Shown: in pieces, positions 32,171 through 42,606 of the stretch
How positions within the stretch are numbered: the stretch's first letter is position 1
How the letters are laid out: each line of letters begins with the position of its first letter
From: DASYKS01 sp031404815
Lineage (GTDB): Bacteria > Acidobacteriota > Thermoanaerobaculia > Multivoradales > UBA5704
DNA: 64,000 nucleotides
Reading direction: 5' to 3'
NCBI GenBank assembly: GCA_031404815.1
Contig: JANNIH010000154.1
Location: forward strand, 62,001-126,000
Program-made: the position numbers and the translations under genes
Notes under the pieces: generated by a model
Told to the model about the DNA's origin: nothing
The model's database searches: none
Seen by the model: only the letters and a program-made list of their open reading frames with translations

Positions 32171-35100
32171 CTACTCCCAACCCCCATACAGCTGAAACGC
32201 CGCCCAGTGGTACGGGTGGGCGAGTTCGGTTTTGCCGCTGTGCAGCAGGTCCACCTGCGCGCGGCGGAGCGCTTCGTCTTTGCTCTTGCCGGCGCGGAGG
32301 TAGGTGTAGAAGCGGAGCATCAGCTCGGGGGTCGAGGCGTCGGAGACACTCCACAGCGACGCGACGACCGAGCGCGCTCCGGCGAACAGGAAGGCGCGGG
32401 TGAGGCCCAGGATGCCTTCTCCCCCCGCGTCTTTGCCGAGTGCCGTATCGCAGGCCGAGAGGGTTACCAGGTCGGCGTCGAGGCGAAGGCTTTCGAAGAT
32501 CTCCCAGGCTTGGAGGAGGCCGTTGTCCTGGCCCTCGGCGGGATGTTCCGGGATGGTCAGGGCCAGACCTGAATTGAGCGGCACACTTTCGTCGAGCAGG
32601 CCGTGGACGGCGAAGTGGACGATCCGCGCCTCAGGCGCAGCCGCCTTCGCTTTCTCTTCCGTAGCGTCGGCCCCCAGATAGGTCTTCGCTTCAGGGAAAA
32701 GGGCGCCGAGGTTGAGGATCTCCGAACGCGAGGAGGGCAAGGGCCGGAGCGCCAAGCCGCGCTCCGCCGCGGATCGAACCTGGAGATCGGCAGGGGCGTC
32801 TCCTCCAGTCGGCGGGTAGACCGGGGCACCGAACGCCACCACGGCGACGGACAGGGGAGCGCGCCCGGAGGGTCGCGGGTCGCGCAGAGCGGCGTACACC
32901 GTCGCCGACGCCGCGAGATGGATCGGCTTCCTTTCGGCGAGGTGCTTTCCCTTTCGGACCAAGGCGGCGAACGGCAGGGCGTGGAGCGGGCCATCGGGAG
33001 AGATCAGAAGCCGGCGGGCGCGCTGCACCTGCCCCTCGGCAGGCCCGAGGAGCGTCCGGTACAGAGTTTCGCCGCGCTTTCGAAGCTCGGCGGCATCGGC
33101 GCTCGGATCGAGCACCAGGCTGCGAAAGGTCTCGATCTCGCGGGAAAGGGTGGCCCGCCCGATCGGCAGAGGGAAGACCACCGCCCCAGGTCCGCCATCC
33201 TGCGCCGCGGCGACGACGAAGAGCAGAGTCTTCTCTTCGCCCACGGCGTACGAAAGGAAGAGGGTTCCGGGGTCCAGAGTCGCGCGAGCGGCGTCGAGGG
33301 CGAGGGGGGCGGGACCTTGGAGGGCTGCAACCTGTGGGGCGTCTCGCAGTTGGCGCGCGGTCAGATCCGCCTGCCTCCTCCGGACTTCGTGCAGAGCATC
33401 GAGGAATCGGGCGACCTCCGCTCCGTCTTTCGACAGGCTCAACCGGTTCAGCGATTCCTGGAGGCGGTCGTACTCCCATTCGAGGCGTCCGCGCTCGGAG
33501 CGCGCCTTCGGGGACAGCTCGGCAAACCGCAAATCCCTTTCGGACAGCAGGCGCCCGAAGGCGCGCGCGCGGCTTCGCTCCAGGGCGTGAAACGCCTCTG
33601 CCTCCCGGCCGGTCTTCCAGAGCGCTTCGATGCAGGCCTGATAGGTCGCGGAGAATGAGGCCTCGAAGATCGCGGCATCCTCTTGGATGCCGCCGACCCG
33701 CGGCCGTTGACGGTCCAAGACGTCGATCGCCCGGCACACATGCTCCGTGCCCGCCGCGCTCGCCCCGCGCGCGAGCTCGACCCGTCCAACCGCAGTGAGC
33801 GCCTCCGCTTCAAGGCCGCTGCCGGGCGAGATTCTCGAACGCAGGTCGAGGGCGCGGCGGAGCAAGCCCTCCGCGCGCGGCAGATCGCCCGCGCGTTCGG
33901 CCAATCGGCCGAGGCCGAGCAGCACCTCGGCCACCAGCAGGCCTTCGGGTAGTTGCGATTCGGCGAGTCGCAGCGCCTTGAGGAAGCGCCGTTCGGCGGC
34001 TTTCGGGTCGCCTCCCGCCCCCGCTTCCATGCGCCCGATCGCGAGCAGCGTTTCCGCGACCAGGATTCCGCCGGGGCCCGCTTTCTCGCGCAGAGCCAGC
34101 GCCCGCTCGAACCGTTCGCGGGCGGTGGCCGGGGCGCCGAGCCGTGCGGCGACGTCTCCCAGGCTCACCAGGGTCTTTGCGACCTCTTCGCTCTCGGGCG
34201 CCGCCTGGGAGTGCAGGTCGAGCGCCCGCTCAAAGAAGGAACCGGCCGAACGGAGGTCGCCCCGGGCGCGCTGGATCGAACCCAGCCCGGTGAGGATCTC
34301 CGGTAGGACCGGATGCCCTTGCAGCTTTTCCTCGGCGATGGCGAGGGCCGCGCGCAAATGTCCTTCCGCTCGAACGAAGTCTCCGCGGGCGCTCGCGACC
34401 TCGCCGAGGTTGGTGAGCATCTGAGCAATTCCCTCCGGCCCTGCGCCGATGCGGCGCGTCAGATCCAAGGCCCCTTCGAGATCCGACTCCGCCGTTTCGA
34501 GATCGCCCTGAAGAAGTCGCACCATTCCGAGGTTGCTGGCGATGAAAATGCGGGTGGGGCCGAGCGGGGCGATCTGTTCTTGGATGGCGAGCGCGGCCTG
34601 CCAGGCTTCTTCCGCCCGGGCCGGTTCCCCGCGATCGGCGGCCAGCACACCGGCTGTGTTCAAGGAATACGAGAGGTTGTCGCTGTTCGGCGCCTGGGTC
34701 TGGAGCAGCGCGAGGGCTTCGTCGATCAGCGCCCGCGCTCGCGCGTGATCACCGGTTCGGCCGGCGACGCTCGCCCGTGCCGTCAAGAGCCAACCGCGGA
34801 TCAGAGGGGGGCCGGGAACGGGATCCGCAAGCTTGAGCGCCTGATCGAGGACACCGTCCGCCCGGTCGAACAGGCTTCGATAGGTGAGATTTCGGCATTC
34901 TTCGTTCGCTACGATCGCCGCTTCGAGCGGCCGGCCGGCTGCGGCGAGGAGTTCCACCGCCGCGCGGAAGGGGGCTTCGCCCGGCCCACTCTGTCCATGG
35001 TCTCGCAGCGAAAGCGCACGGCGGTAGTGAAACCAAGCCGCCAAAGAAGGATCTGCCGCGCGCGGCACCAGCTCCGCCCATTGGCGATCGGCCCGATCGC

Positions 35101-36139
35101 CCTCTCCCCGTTCCCAAGACTGCCGTCCCTCTTCGTACTCGGCGAGCAGATCTTCCGGCATCGCAGGCCGCGTCGAAAGCGCCCACCACCATCCCGCGGG
35201 CAGGGTCCACGACATCGGCTCGAGGCCGCGGTTGCCGCTCAGAGTTACGAGGCCGCGGGGCGCCTGCTCGGTGCGCACCACTTCCAGATCGAACGGTGAC
35301 GCGAGGGTCCCACGGGTCGACGAAGGATTCGCAGGCGGTGTGGCGGCCCGACTCCAGGCCAGGATCACATCCCCGGCGATCAGACCCGCGCGGGCCGCGG
35401 GATAGCCTCGAGCGGCCCCTTCGACCACCAATCCCGGCGCCAACCCCAGCGCCGAAACCGGCGCCGCTGCCATCGTCTCGAAGCCCGCCTCCCCCCGTGC
35501 CACCGGGCCGAGGCGATCGACCGTTTTAACCGTCCACCGGTAGCGCTTCCCCGGGGCGAGCAGGACGGGCGGCAGGCTCACTGCGGTGTCCGGGGTCTCG
35601 GTCTCGAACAGCAGATCGCCGCGCACGTCGCGCACCTCGACGCGGTAGCGCGAGGCCCCGACCATCGAGGCAAAACGCAGGATCGTGCGGTCGGCGAGCG
35701 ACCGGACTCGCCCGTTGGGGATGAGTCCCTCGATCGACTCGCCGCGCACGCGCACCGCAGCTGAGCGGTCCCCGGGATGCTCCGCGGGGTCGATCGGGGC
35801 GAGCGCGGGAAACGGCGCGACGGTCGGCAGGGTTTCGACCAGGCCGCGGCCATGGACCAGACCGCGCGCCGCGAGCGTGGCGCTCGACCCAGCGCCCAAG
35901 CGATACCGCGCTCCACTCGGGAACGCGAGAGCGAGCGACCCGCCCGAGGCGACCCGGAGTTCCGCTCCCGCGGGGAGCACAAAGAAGAGCTGGAGCGGCT
36001 CGGGCGCCGCGCGAGGAAGATTCCAGACCGCATCTCCCTCCAGTTGATAGACGATCGCGACCGGGGGCGAGACGGGCGCCGCCGAGAGAGCCGAAGCCCC
36101 GAGGAAGAGCGCGATAGGGAGGAGCGTGATGCTTTTCAT
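32171..36139 (-). CDS. PDZ-TPR-CHAT caspase-like protease
   Basis: A 1,322-residue protein starting MKSITLLPIALFLGASALSAAP, a probable signal peptide. A beta-rich segment (about 25-230) is followed by a PDZ-like domain (APGLVVEGAARGYPAARAGL) and a long TPR array (about 330-860, with repeats such as ARGDFVRAEGHLRAALAIAE). The C-terminal CHAT peptidase (about 990-1322) carries the catalytic His in IVHFAVHGLLD and Cys in VTLSACDTALG. CHAT proteins are caspase-like and often cleave or sense partners in defence or stress pathways. It is coupled to the kinase gene by an ATGA overlap. Confidence 0.88.
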   Translation of the reverse strand: MKSITLLPIALFLGASALSAAPVSPPVAIVYQLEGDAVWNLPRAAPEPLQLFFVLPAGAELRVASGGSLALAFPSGARYRLGAGSSATLAARGLVHGRGLVETLPTVAPFPALAPIDPAEHPGDRSAAVRVRGESIEGLIPNGRVRSLADRTILRFASMVGASRYRVEVRDVRGDLLFETETPDTAVSLPPVLLAPGKRYRWTVKTVDRLGPVARGEAGFETMAAAPVSALGLAPGLVVEGAARGYPAARAGLIAGDVILAWSRAATPPANPSSTRGTLASPFDLEVVRTEQAPRGLVTLSGNRGLEPMSWTLPAGWWWALSTRPAMPEDLLAEYEEGRQSWERGEGDRADRQWAELVPRAADPSLAAWFHYRRALSLRDHGQSGPGEAPFRAAVELLAAAGRPLEAAIVANEECRNLTYRSLFDRADGVLDQALKLADPVPGPPLIRGWLLTARASVAGRTGDHARARALIDEALALLQTQAPNSDNLSYSLNTAGVLAADRGEPARAEEAWQAALAIQEQIAPLGPTRIFIASNLGMVRLLQGDLETAESDLEGALDLTRRIGAGPEGIAQMLTNLGEVASARGDFVRAEGHLRAALAIAEEKLQGHPVLPEILTGLGSIQRARGDLRSAGSFFERALDLHSQAAPESEEVAKTLVSLGDVAARLGAPATARERFERALALREKAGPGGILVAETLLAIGRMEAGAGGDPKAAERRFLKALRLAESQLPEGLLVAEVLLGLGRLAERAGDLPRAEGLLRRALDLRSRISPGSGLEAEALTAVGRVELARGASAAGTEHVCRAIDVLDRQRPRVGGIQEDAAIFEASFSATYQACIEALWKTGREAEAFHALERSRARAFGRLLSERDLRFAELSPKARSERGRLEWEYDRLQESLNRLSLSKDGAEVARFLDALHEVRRRQADLTARQLRDAPQVAALQGPAPLALDAARATLDPGTLFLSYAVGEEKTLLFVVAAAQDGGPGAVVFPLPIGRATLSREIETFRSLVLDPSADAAELRKRGETLYRTLLGPAEGQVQRARRLLISPDGPLHALPFAALVRKGKHLAERKPIHLAASATVYAALRDPRPSGRAPLSVAVVAFGAPVYPPTGGDAPADLQVRSAAERGLALRPLPSSRSEILNLGALFPEAKTYLGADATEEKAKAAAPEARIVHFAVHGLLDESVPLNSGLALTIPEHPAEGQDNGLLQAWEIFESLRLDADLVTLSACDTALGKDAGGEGILGLTRAFLFAGARSVVASLWSVSDASTPELMLRFYTYLRAGKSKDEALRRAQVDLLHSGKTELAHPYHWAAFQLYGGWE

Positions 36140-38202
36140 GGCTGCGAGTCGTACTCCTTTTCCGCGGGTTCTGGGATCAACCCACGCCGGTACAGGCCGG
36201 CGACGAATCCGGCAATGCCCATCGTCGTGAGGGCCGGGGTGATCGGCACGATCCGTCCCGAGAGGACGAAAGCGAGGACCGAAGTGCCGAGCCAGACTCC
36301 GCTCAGAACGATACTGAACCCGATCGCATGACTTGGCCGGCGCGCCCACAACACCGCGAATCCCACGCCCCCGCCGAGCAGGAGGGTGGCCAAGGCCATT
36401 GCACCGGCCGGCGCGTCGCGCAGGGGCAGCCCCGCGGCGATCGTGTCGGCCATCCGCGCTTCGAGCACCAGGCCGGCGATCGAATGGCCGCCGCCCGAAC
36501 GCCTCGGCACCCGGTGGACATCATCCCCCGCGGGATGCGTCCCCCCGCCGAGCAGAACCATTCGGCCGCGGAAGAAGCTCGGCTCGGCTTTGAGCCTGCG
36601 AAGCGCCTCGCTCCAGGTCAGGGCCGGATATTCCGCTCCTGCGAGGCCGGGATCGATCCAGAACGGCTCTTTCCGATGCCGGACAGAGGTGCCGAGCCGT
36701 TCGGCCACCCGGTAGGCCCAGGAGGGCACGGGCGCACCGGAGGCGTCGCGATAGACGAGGCGCCCCTGCCGCACCCTGCCATCCGGGTCCTCGTCCACGT
36801 TGACGAAGCCGAACAGCGCGGCGGCCCGGCCGGGGCCGAGCGCCGCGGTCGCCAAGCCGGCAACCGCCTCCGGTCCGATCACGCCTCCCTCGGGGGTTGA
36901 GTGCGCGGCCAGGACGATCCGCTCTGCATACCCGGCCGCCAGCCGAACGAACCCGGCCGACCGGCTCCAGCTCTCGGGAAGAAGAAGGTCGAAGGCGACC
37001 CCGCGCGCGCCGGCCGCGAGCAAACGCTCAGAGCCCGCCGCAATCTCGTCGCCCCTCTCCGCCAGGGAGCGCCCCGCCGATCCGCGCGGATCTCCGTCGA
37101 GCGTCACGAGCAGCAGGCGCCTGTCTGGCGGGCGCGCGGGAGAAAACGAGGCGGAGAGGTCGAAGAGAAACCGCTCGGCCGGCGGGATCGAGAGCCGGCC
37201 GGAGAGCGGCGCAAGGAGCGCCAGACCGACGGCCAAGGCGATGCTGCTCCGTTTCAGGCTCTTCCGGCGGCGCTCGCTGCGCTCGCGCACGATCGGCCGG
37301 TTGATCGCCGCGGCCAGGTCATGGACGAATTCGCGGGCCGTTCCTGGTCGATCCTCCGGCCGCTTGCTCAGACCCCTGCGCAGCACGGCGCGCAACTCGG
37401 GGCTCAGATCCGGCTCCGCGGGAAGGTCGGCATCGAGATGCCCTTCGACCACGGCGGCGAGCGAACCGCGAAATGGCGGATGGCCGACGAGCACTTCATA
37501 GGCCAGGACCGCGAACGCGTAAAAATCCGAGGCCCGGCTCGCGGGCTCGCCGCGGAACAGCTCCGGCGCGGCGTAGAGCGGGGTGCCCCAGGAGGTGCTG
37601 GCCGCCGGGTCTGTCGCCGGATCAGAGGGCGTCGGAGCGCCGAGGGCCTCGCGGCTCATCGTTGCGACGAGCTTCGCCAAACCGAAATCCAAGACCTTGA
37701 CGCCCGCCGCACCGGTCGCCCCCGGGACCAAGAGGACGTTCGCCGGCTTGAGGTCGCGATGAAGGATGCCCAGGCGATGCGCTTCGTCGATCGCCGCCGC
37801 AACCGCCGCGAGGAGCGGCAGCGCTTCGGCCGGCGGAAGCTCCTCACCTCGCGCCAGTCGATCGCCCAGCGACTCCCCGAAGAGCAGCTCCATCACCAGG
37901 TAGGGGCGGCCGGATTCGGCGTCCAGCCCCGAATCGAAAACCCTCACGACGTGTGGATGATCCAGACGACCGAGCGCTTCGGCCTCTTGGCGGAACCGCT
38001 CCGCCGCGGCTTCCCGAGGATGTGCCGGAAGGAGCTTGATCGCGACCCGCCGCTTGAGTCCGAGGTGGAACGCCTCGTAGACAACGCCCTGGACGCCCTC
38101 GCTCAGGCGACGCTCGAGCAGATAGCGGCGATCGAGCAGGCGCGGTTCGCTCGACCCATCGGCGGCTGTGCGATCGGGCGCTTCGATTGAAGTCTTAGCC
38201 AT
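36136..38202 (-). CDS. Ser/Thr protein kinase with CHASE2 sensor
   Basis: A 688-residue membrane kinase. The N-terminal kinase domain (about 27-300) has the Lys in VAIKLLP, the catalytic loop HRDLKPANVLL and the DFG in VLDFGLAK. The P-loop is degenerate (LSEGVQGVVY). A membrane helix near 320 leads to an extracytoplasmic CHASE2 domain (SARPPDRRLLLVTLDGDP ... AAGARGVAFDLLLPE), then three C-terminal membrane helices (about 600-670). This suggests an environmental signal is passed to the kinase. Its partner CHAT gene follows directly. Confidence 0.9.
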   Translation of the reverse strand: MAKTSIEAPDRTAADGSSEPRLLDRRYLLERRLSEGVQGVVYEAFHLGLKRRVAIKLLPAHPREAAAERFRQEAEALGRLDHPHVVRVFDSGLDAESGRPYLVMELLFGESLGDRLARGEELPPAEALPLLAAVAAAIDEAHRLGILHRDLKPANVLLVPGATGAAGVKVLDFGLAKLVATMSREALGAPTPSDPATDPAASTSWGTPLYAAPELFRGEPASRASDFYAFAVLAYEVLVGHPPFRGSLAAVVEGHLDADLPAEPDLSPELRAVLRRGLSKRPEDRPGTAREFVHDLAAAINRPIVRERSERRRKSLKRSSIALAVGLALLAPLSGRLSIPPAERFLFDLSASFSPARPPDRRLLLVTLDGDPRGSAGRSLAERGDEIAAGSERLLAAGARGVAFDLLLPESWSRSAGFVRLAAGYAERIVLAAHSTPEGGVIGPEAVAGLATAALGPGRAAALFGFVNVDEDPDGRVRQGRLVYRDASGAPVPSWAYRVAERLGTSVRHRKEPFWIDPGLAGAEYPALTWSEALRRLKAEPSFFRGRMVLLGGGTHPAGDDVHRVPRRSGGGHSIAGLVLEARMADTIAAGLPLRDAPAGAMALATLLLGGGVGFAVLWARRPSHAIGFSIVLSGVWLGTSVLAFVLSGRIVPITPALTTMGIAGFVAGLYRRGLIPEPAEKEYDSQP

Positions 38203-38254
38203 CCTTTTCGATGGACACCTTTATCGTGTCCTCGTGAAATGAACAAGCGCCGGA

Positions 38255-38310
38255 CTCCGCGTGCTGGCGGCAAAAAGAGGGTGAGGCCGGCAAAGCCTCA
38301 CTGGCGCCTT
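38255..38310 (-). repeat. dispersed hairpin repeat, copy 2
   Basis: Minus-strand GTGAGGC-TTTGCCG-GCCTCAC then CCCTCTTTTTGCCGCCAGCA, matching the copy at 20530-20600 over about 50 bases. It lies upstream of the kinase gene, where no minus-strand transcript is expected to end. That argues it is a mobile or REP-like element rather than just a terminator. Confidence 0.6.
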
Positions 38311-38434
38311 TCGGCCAGGGCTCCGTCGTAGTTTGGCGTTTTGAGGAGGATAGGTCGCCCGGCAGCGCCCGGCAGTCGCCCGGCAGGGCCACCCCTCGCT
38401 TCTCGCTCGCGAAGCGCGTAAGATAGGAATCCGT

Positions 38435-38445
38435 ACCGAATCGGT
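38435..38445. promoter_or_regulatory. possible operator ACCGAATCGGT upstream of the Rrf2 gene
   Basis: A perfect 11-bp inverted repeat (ACCGA-A-TCGGT), 37 bp before the Rrf2 regulator start and within the expected promoter region of the SUF operon. Autoregulation by the Rrf2 protein is plausible but not shown. Confidence 0.4.
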
Positions 38446-38481
38446 CCTGTTTCTTGACGAAGAGTCCGAGACCCTCACACC

Positions 38482-38949
38482 ATGATCCGCATCACCAAAC
38501 AGACCGACTACGGGATCGTCCTTTTGACGCACTTGGCGGCACACCCGGAACGGACGTTCAACGCCCCCGAGCTGGCTGCCGAGACCGGGTTGCCCCTACC
38601 CATGGTGAGCAAGACTCTCAAAATGCTCACGAGAGAGAGTTTGCTCGCCTCCCATCGCGGCGCACGGGGCGGCTATGGCTTGGCCCAACCGGCGAGTGAG
38701 ATCACCATGAACCGGGTGATTTCCGCGCTCGAGGGGCCGATCGCGATCACCGAGTGTATTGACACCTCGGGCGAGTGCTCGCACGAGCGGCTCTGCCCGA
38801 CGCGCAACAACTGGCAGCGGATCAACCAGGCGCTCAAAGAGGCGCTCGACCGGATCTCGCTCGCTGAAATGGCGCCTCCGGTTCGCACCGATCCAGGCGC
38901 CCGGCTGGTCCAGCTCGGCCGCGGCGCCGCTATCGCGCCGGCTGCTTGA
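38482..38949 (+). CDS. Rrf2-family SUF operon regulator
   Basis: A 155-residue Rrf2 regulator. The winged helix-turn-helix is MIRITKQTDYGIVLLTHLA ... APELAAETGLPLPMVSKTLK, followed by RGARGGYGLA. Three cysteines in ITECIDTSGECSHERLCPT have the spacing of a [2Fe-2S] ligand set. In this family the cluster state reports iron-sulfur sufficiency and controls the suf genes downstream. It is the first gene of the operon, 39 bp before sufB. Confidence 0.92.
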   Translation: MIRITKQTDYGIVLLTHLAAHPERTFNAPELAAETGLPLPMVSKTLKMLTRESLLASHRGARGGYGLAQPASEITMNRVISALEGPIAITECIDTSGECSHERLCPTRNNWQRINQALKEALDRISLAEMAPPVRTDPGARLVQLGRGAAIAPAA

Positions 38950-38988
38950 AACTTTGACCAACTCCTTGACAGCACGGACTTCCGACCC

Positions 38989-40434
<1,446 letters not shown>

Positions 40435-40458
40435 AGAAGCCGACGGGAACGAAGCGAA

Positions 40459-41229
40459 ATGATCCAAATCAAGAATCTGCACGCGAACGTCGGCGGCGTC
40501 GAGATCCTGCACGGAGTCGACCTCGAAATCTCTGCCGGCGAAGTCCACGCGATCATGGGCCCGAACGGTTCGGGCAAGAGCACTCTGGCCCGCGTGCTCG
40601 CGGGGCACGGCGCCTACGACGTAACCGAGGGGCAAGTGCTGCTCGACGGAGCGGACCTGCTCGACATGGCTCCGGAGATCCGTGCCCGCGAAGGGGTGTT
40701 CATGGCGTTCCAGTATCCGGTCGAGATCCCCGGCGTCTCGAACACCTATTTCTTGAAGGCCGCGCTCAACGCCGTGCGCAAGCACCGCGGTCAGAAGGAG
40801 ATCGACGCGGTCGATTTTCTCAAGCTGGTGCGCGAGAAGATGAAGTTGGTCCAAATGGACGAGGGGCTGCTCCATCGGCCGGTCAACGAGGGTTTCTCGG
40901 GCGGCGAGAAGAAGCGCAATGAGATCTTCCACATGGCGGTGCTCGAACCGCGCTTCGCGGTGCTCGACGAGACCGACTCCGGCCTCGACATCGACGCGCT
41001 GCGGATCGTCTCGGCGGGGGTCAACCTGCTGCGCAATGCCGAGCGGTCGTTCCTGGTGATCACCCATTATCAACGGCTGCTCGACTACATCGTGCCCGAT
41101 CGAGTCCACGTTCTCGTCGATGGCCGGATCGTCCGGTCCGGCGGCAAGGAACTCGCGCTCGAGCTCGAAGCCAAAGGGTACGGCTGGATCGAGCAGGAAG
41201 CCGCGCTCGCTCAACCGGTGGGCGTGTGA
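40459..41229 (+). CDS. sufC: Fe-S assembly ATPase SufC
   Basis: A 256-residue ABC-type ATPase. Walker A is MGPNGSGKSTLA, the signature region is GFSGGEKKRNEI and Walker B is FAVLDETDSGLDID. The last is the sequence that distinguishes SufC from transport ATPases. It drives conformational changes of SufBC2D. It lies between sufB and sufD. Confidence 0.97.
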   Translation: MIQIKNLHANVGGVEILHGVDLEISAGEVHAIMGPNGSGKSTLARVLAGHGAYDVTEGQVLLDGADLLDMAPEIRAREGVFMAFQYPVEIPGVSNTYFLKAALNAVRKHRGQKEIDAVDFLKLVREKMKLVQMDEGLLHRPVNEGFSGGEKKRNEIFHMAVLEPRFAVLDETDSGLDIDALRIVSAGVNLLRNAERSFLVITHYQRLLDYIVPDRVHVLVDGRIVRSGGKELALELEAKGYGWIEQEAALAQPVGV

Positions 41230-41233
41230 CGCG

Positions 41234-42601
41234 ATGAGCGCGATGCTGATCGAGAGGCCCACCGCCGCAGGCAGTCCGATAGAGCCCTATCTCGACGAAT
41301 TCGCGCGCTTGAGGGGCGAGAGGCCGGCCGAGCCGACCCGGGTGGCCGAGATGCGCCGCCGCGCCATCGAGCGCTTCACCGCAGTTGGCTTTCCGACTCT
41401 CAAGGAAGAGGAGTGGCGGTTCACCAACATCGCGCCGATCGTGCGGGCGAGCTTCCACCCCGCTTCCAGCGAGGTGGCTGAGTTCGGCATCGAAGCGATC
41501 GCGCCCTGGATGTTCGACGGTACCGCTGCGCGGCTCACCTTCGTCGACGGCCGGTTCGCGCCCGCGTTGTCGTTCGTCGGAGACCTTCCGCACGGCGTTT
41601 TCGTCGGACGCCTCGCCGAGGCGATCGAGGCGCAACGCGAGGAAGTCTCCCAACACCTCGGTGCGCATCGTCCGGGAGACCGGGCGGACAGCCACGCCTT
41701 CGTCGCCTTGAACACCGCGCTGTTTAAGGATGGTGCCTGCCTGCTTCTGCCGCGCGGGGTGCGGATCGAGGCGCCGATCCATCTGCTGTTCGTGGCGACC
41801 GGCGGCACGATGTCGTTTCCGCGCAACTTGCTCGTTCTCGGTGAGGATTCAGAGGCCACGGTGGTCGAAACGTATGCCGGGATCAACGGGAGCGGCGGCC
41901 CCGCGCTCACCGTACCGGTGACCGAGATCGTCGCTCAGGCGAATTCCAGCCTTCGCCACGTTAAGCTCCAGCGCGAGGAGCGCGAAGCGTTTCATGTCGC
42001 AGCGTTCGAGCTTCGCCAGGAACGATCGAGCCGGGTCGCCTCGCATTCGATCTCGCTCGGCGGCGGCATCGTCCGCAACGACATTCACGCGGTGCTCGCC
42101 GGTGAGGGTGCCGACTGCACCTTGAACGGCCTCTATCTGGTCGAGGGGCGCCAGGTGGTGGACAACCACATGAAAGTCGAGCACGTCGCGGCCCACTGCG
42201 ATAGCCACGAGCTGTACAAGGGGGTTCTCGACGGCAAGGCGAGGGCTGTGTTCAACGGCCTGATCCACGTCCACCCGGGGGCGCAAAAGACCGACGCCAA
42301 ACAGTCGAATCGCAATCTGCTCCTGTCGTCCGAGGCGATCGCCAACTCCAACCCCCAGCTCGAAATCTACGCCGACGACGTCAAGTGTACCCACGGCTCG
42401 ACGGTCGGCCAGCTCGACGAAGACGCGATCTTCTATCTCCGGTCACGAGGAATCGGCATCGAAGCGGCGCAAAGCCTGTTGACCTACGCGTTCGCCAGCG
42501 AGCTGGTCGAGCGCATCCCGGTCGAGCCGGTGCGCCGTGCGCTCGAAGAATTTCTCTTCGCCCGGTTGCCCGGTGGCGAAGTGGTACGCCAGGCGGTCTG
42601 A
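41234..42601 (+). CDS. sufD: Fe-S cluster assembly protein SufD
   Basis: A 455-residue SufD, paralogous to SufB: FPTLKEEEWRFTNIAPI near the N-terminus and VKCTHGSTVGQLDEDAIFYL near the C-terminus, with the conserved His used in the SufB-SufD interface. I chose the ATG at 41234, 4 bp after sufC; the longer frame overlaps sufC. Confidence 0.95.
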   Translation: MSAMLIERPTAAGSPIEPYLDEFARLRGERPAEPTRVAEMRRRAIERFTAVGFPTLKEEEWRFTNIAPIVRASFHPASSEVAEFGIEAIAPWMFDGTAARLTFVDGRFAPALSFVGDLPHGVFVGRLAEAIEAQREEVSQHLGAHRPGDRADSHAFVALNTALFKDGACLLLPRGVRIEAPIHLLFVATGGTMSFPRNLLVLGEDSEATVVETYAGINGSGGPALTVPVTEIVAQANSSLRHVKLQREEREAFHVAAFELRQERSSRVASHSISLGGGIVRNDIHAVLAGEGADCTLNGLYLVEGRQVVDNHMKVEHVAAHCDSHELYKGVLDGKARAVFNGLIHVHPGAQKTDAKQSNRNLLLSSEAIANSNPQLEIYADDVKCTHGSTVGQLDEDAIFYLRSRGIGIEAAQSLLTYAFASELVERIPVEPVRRALEEFLFARLPGGEVVRQAV

Positions 42602-42606
42602 TCGCG

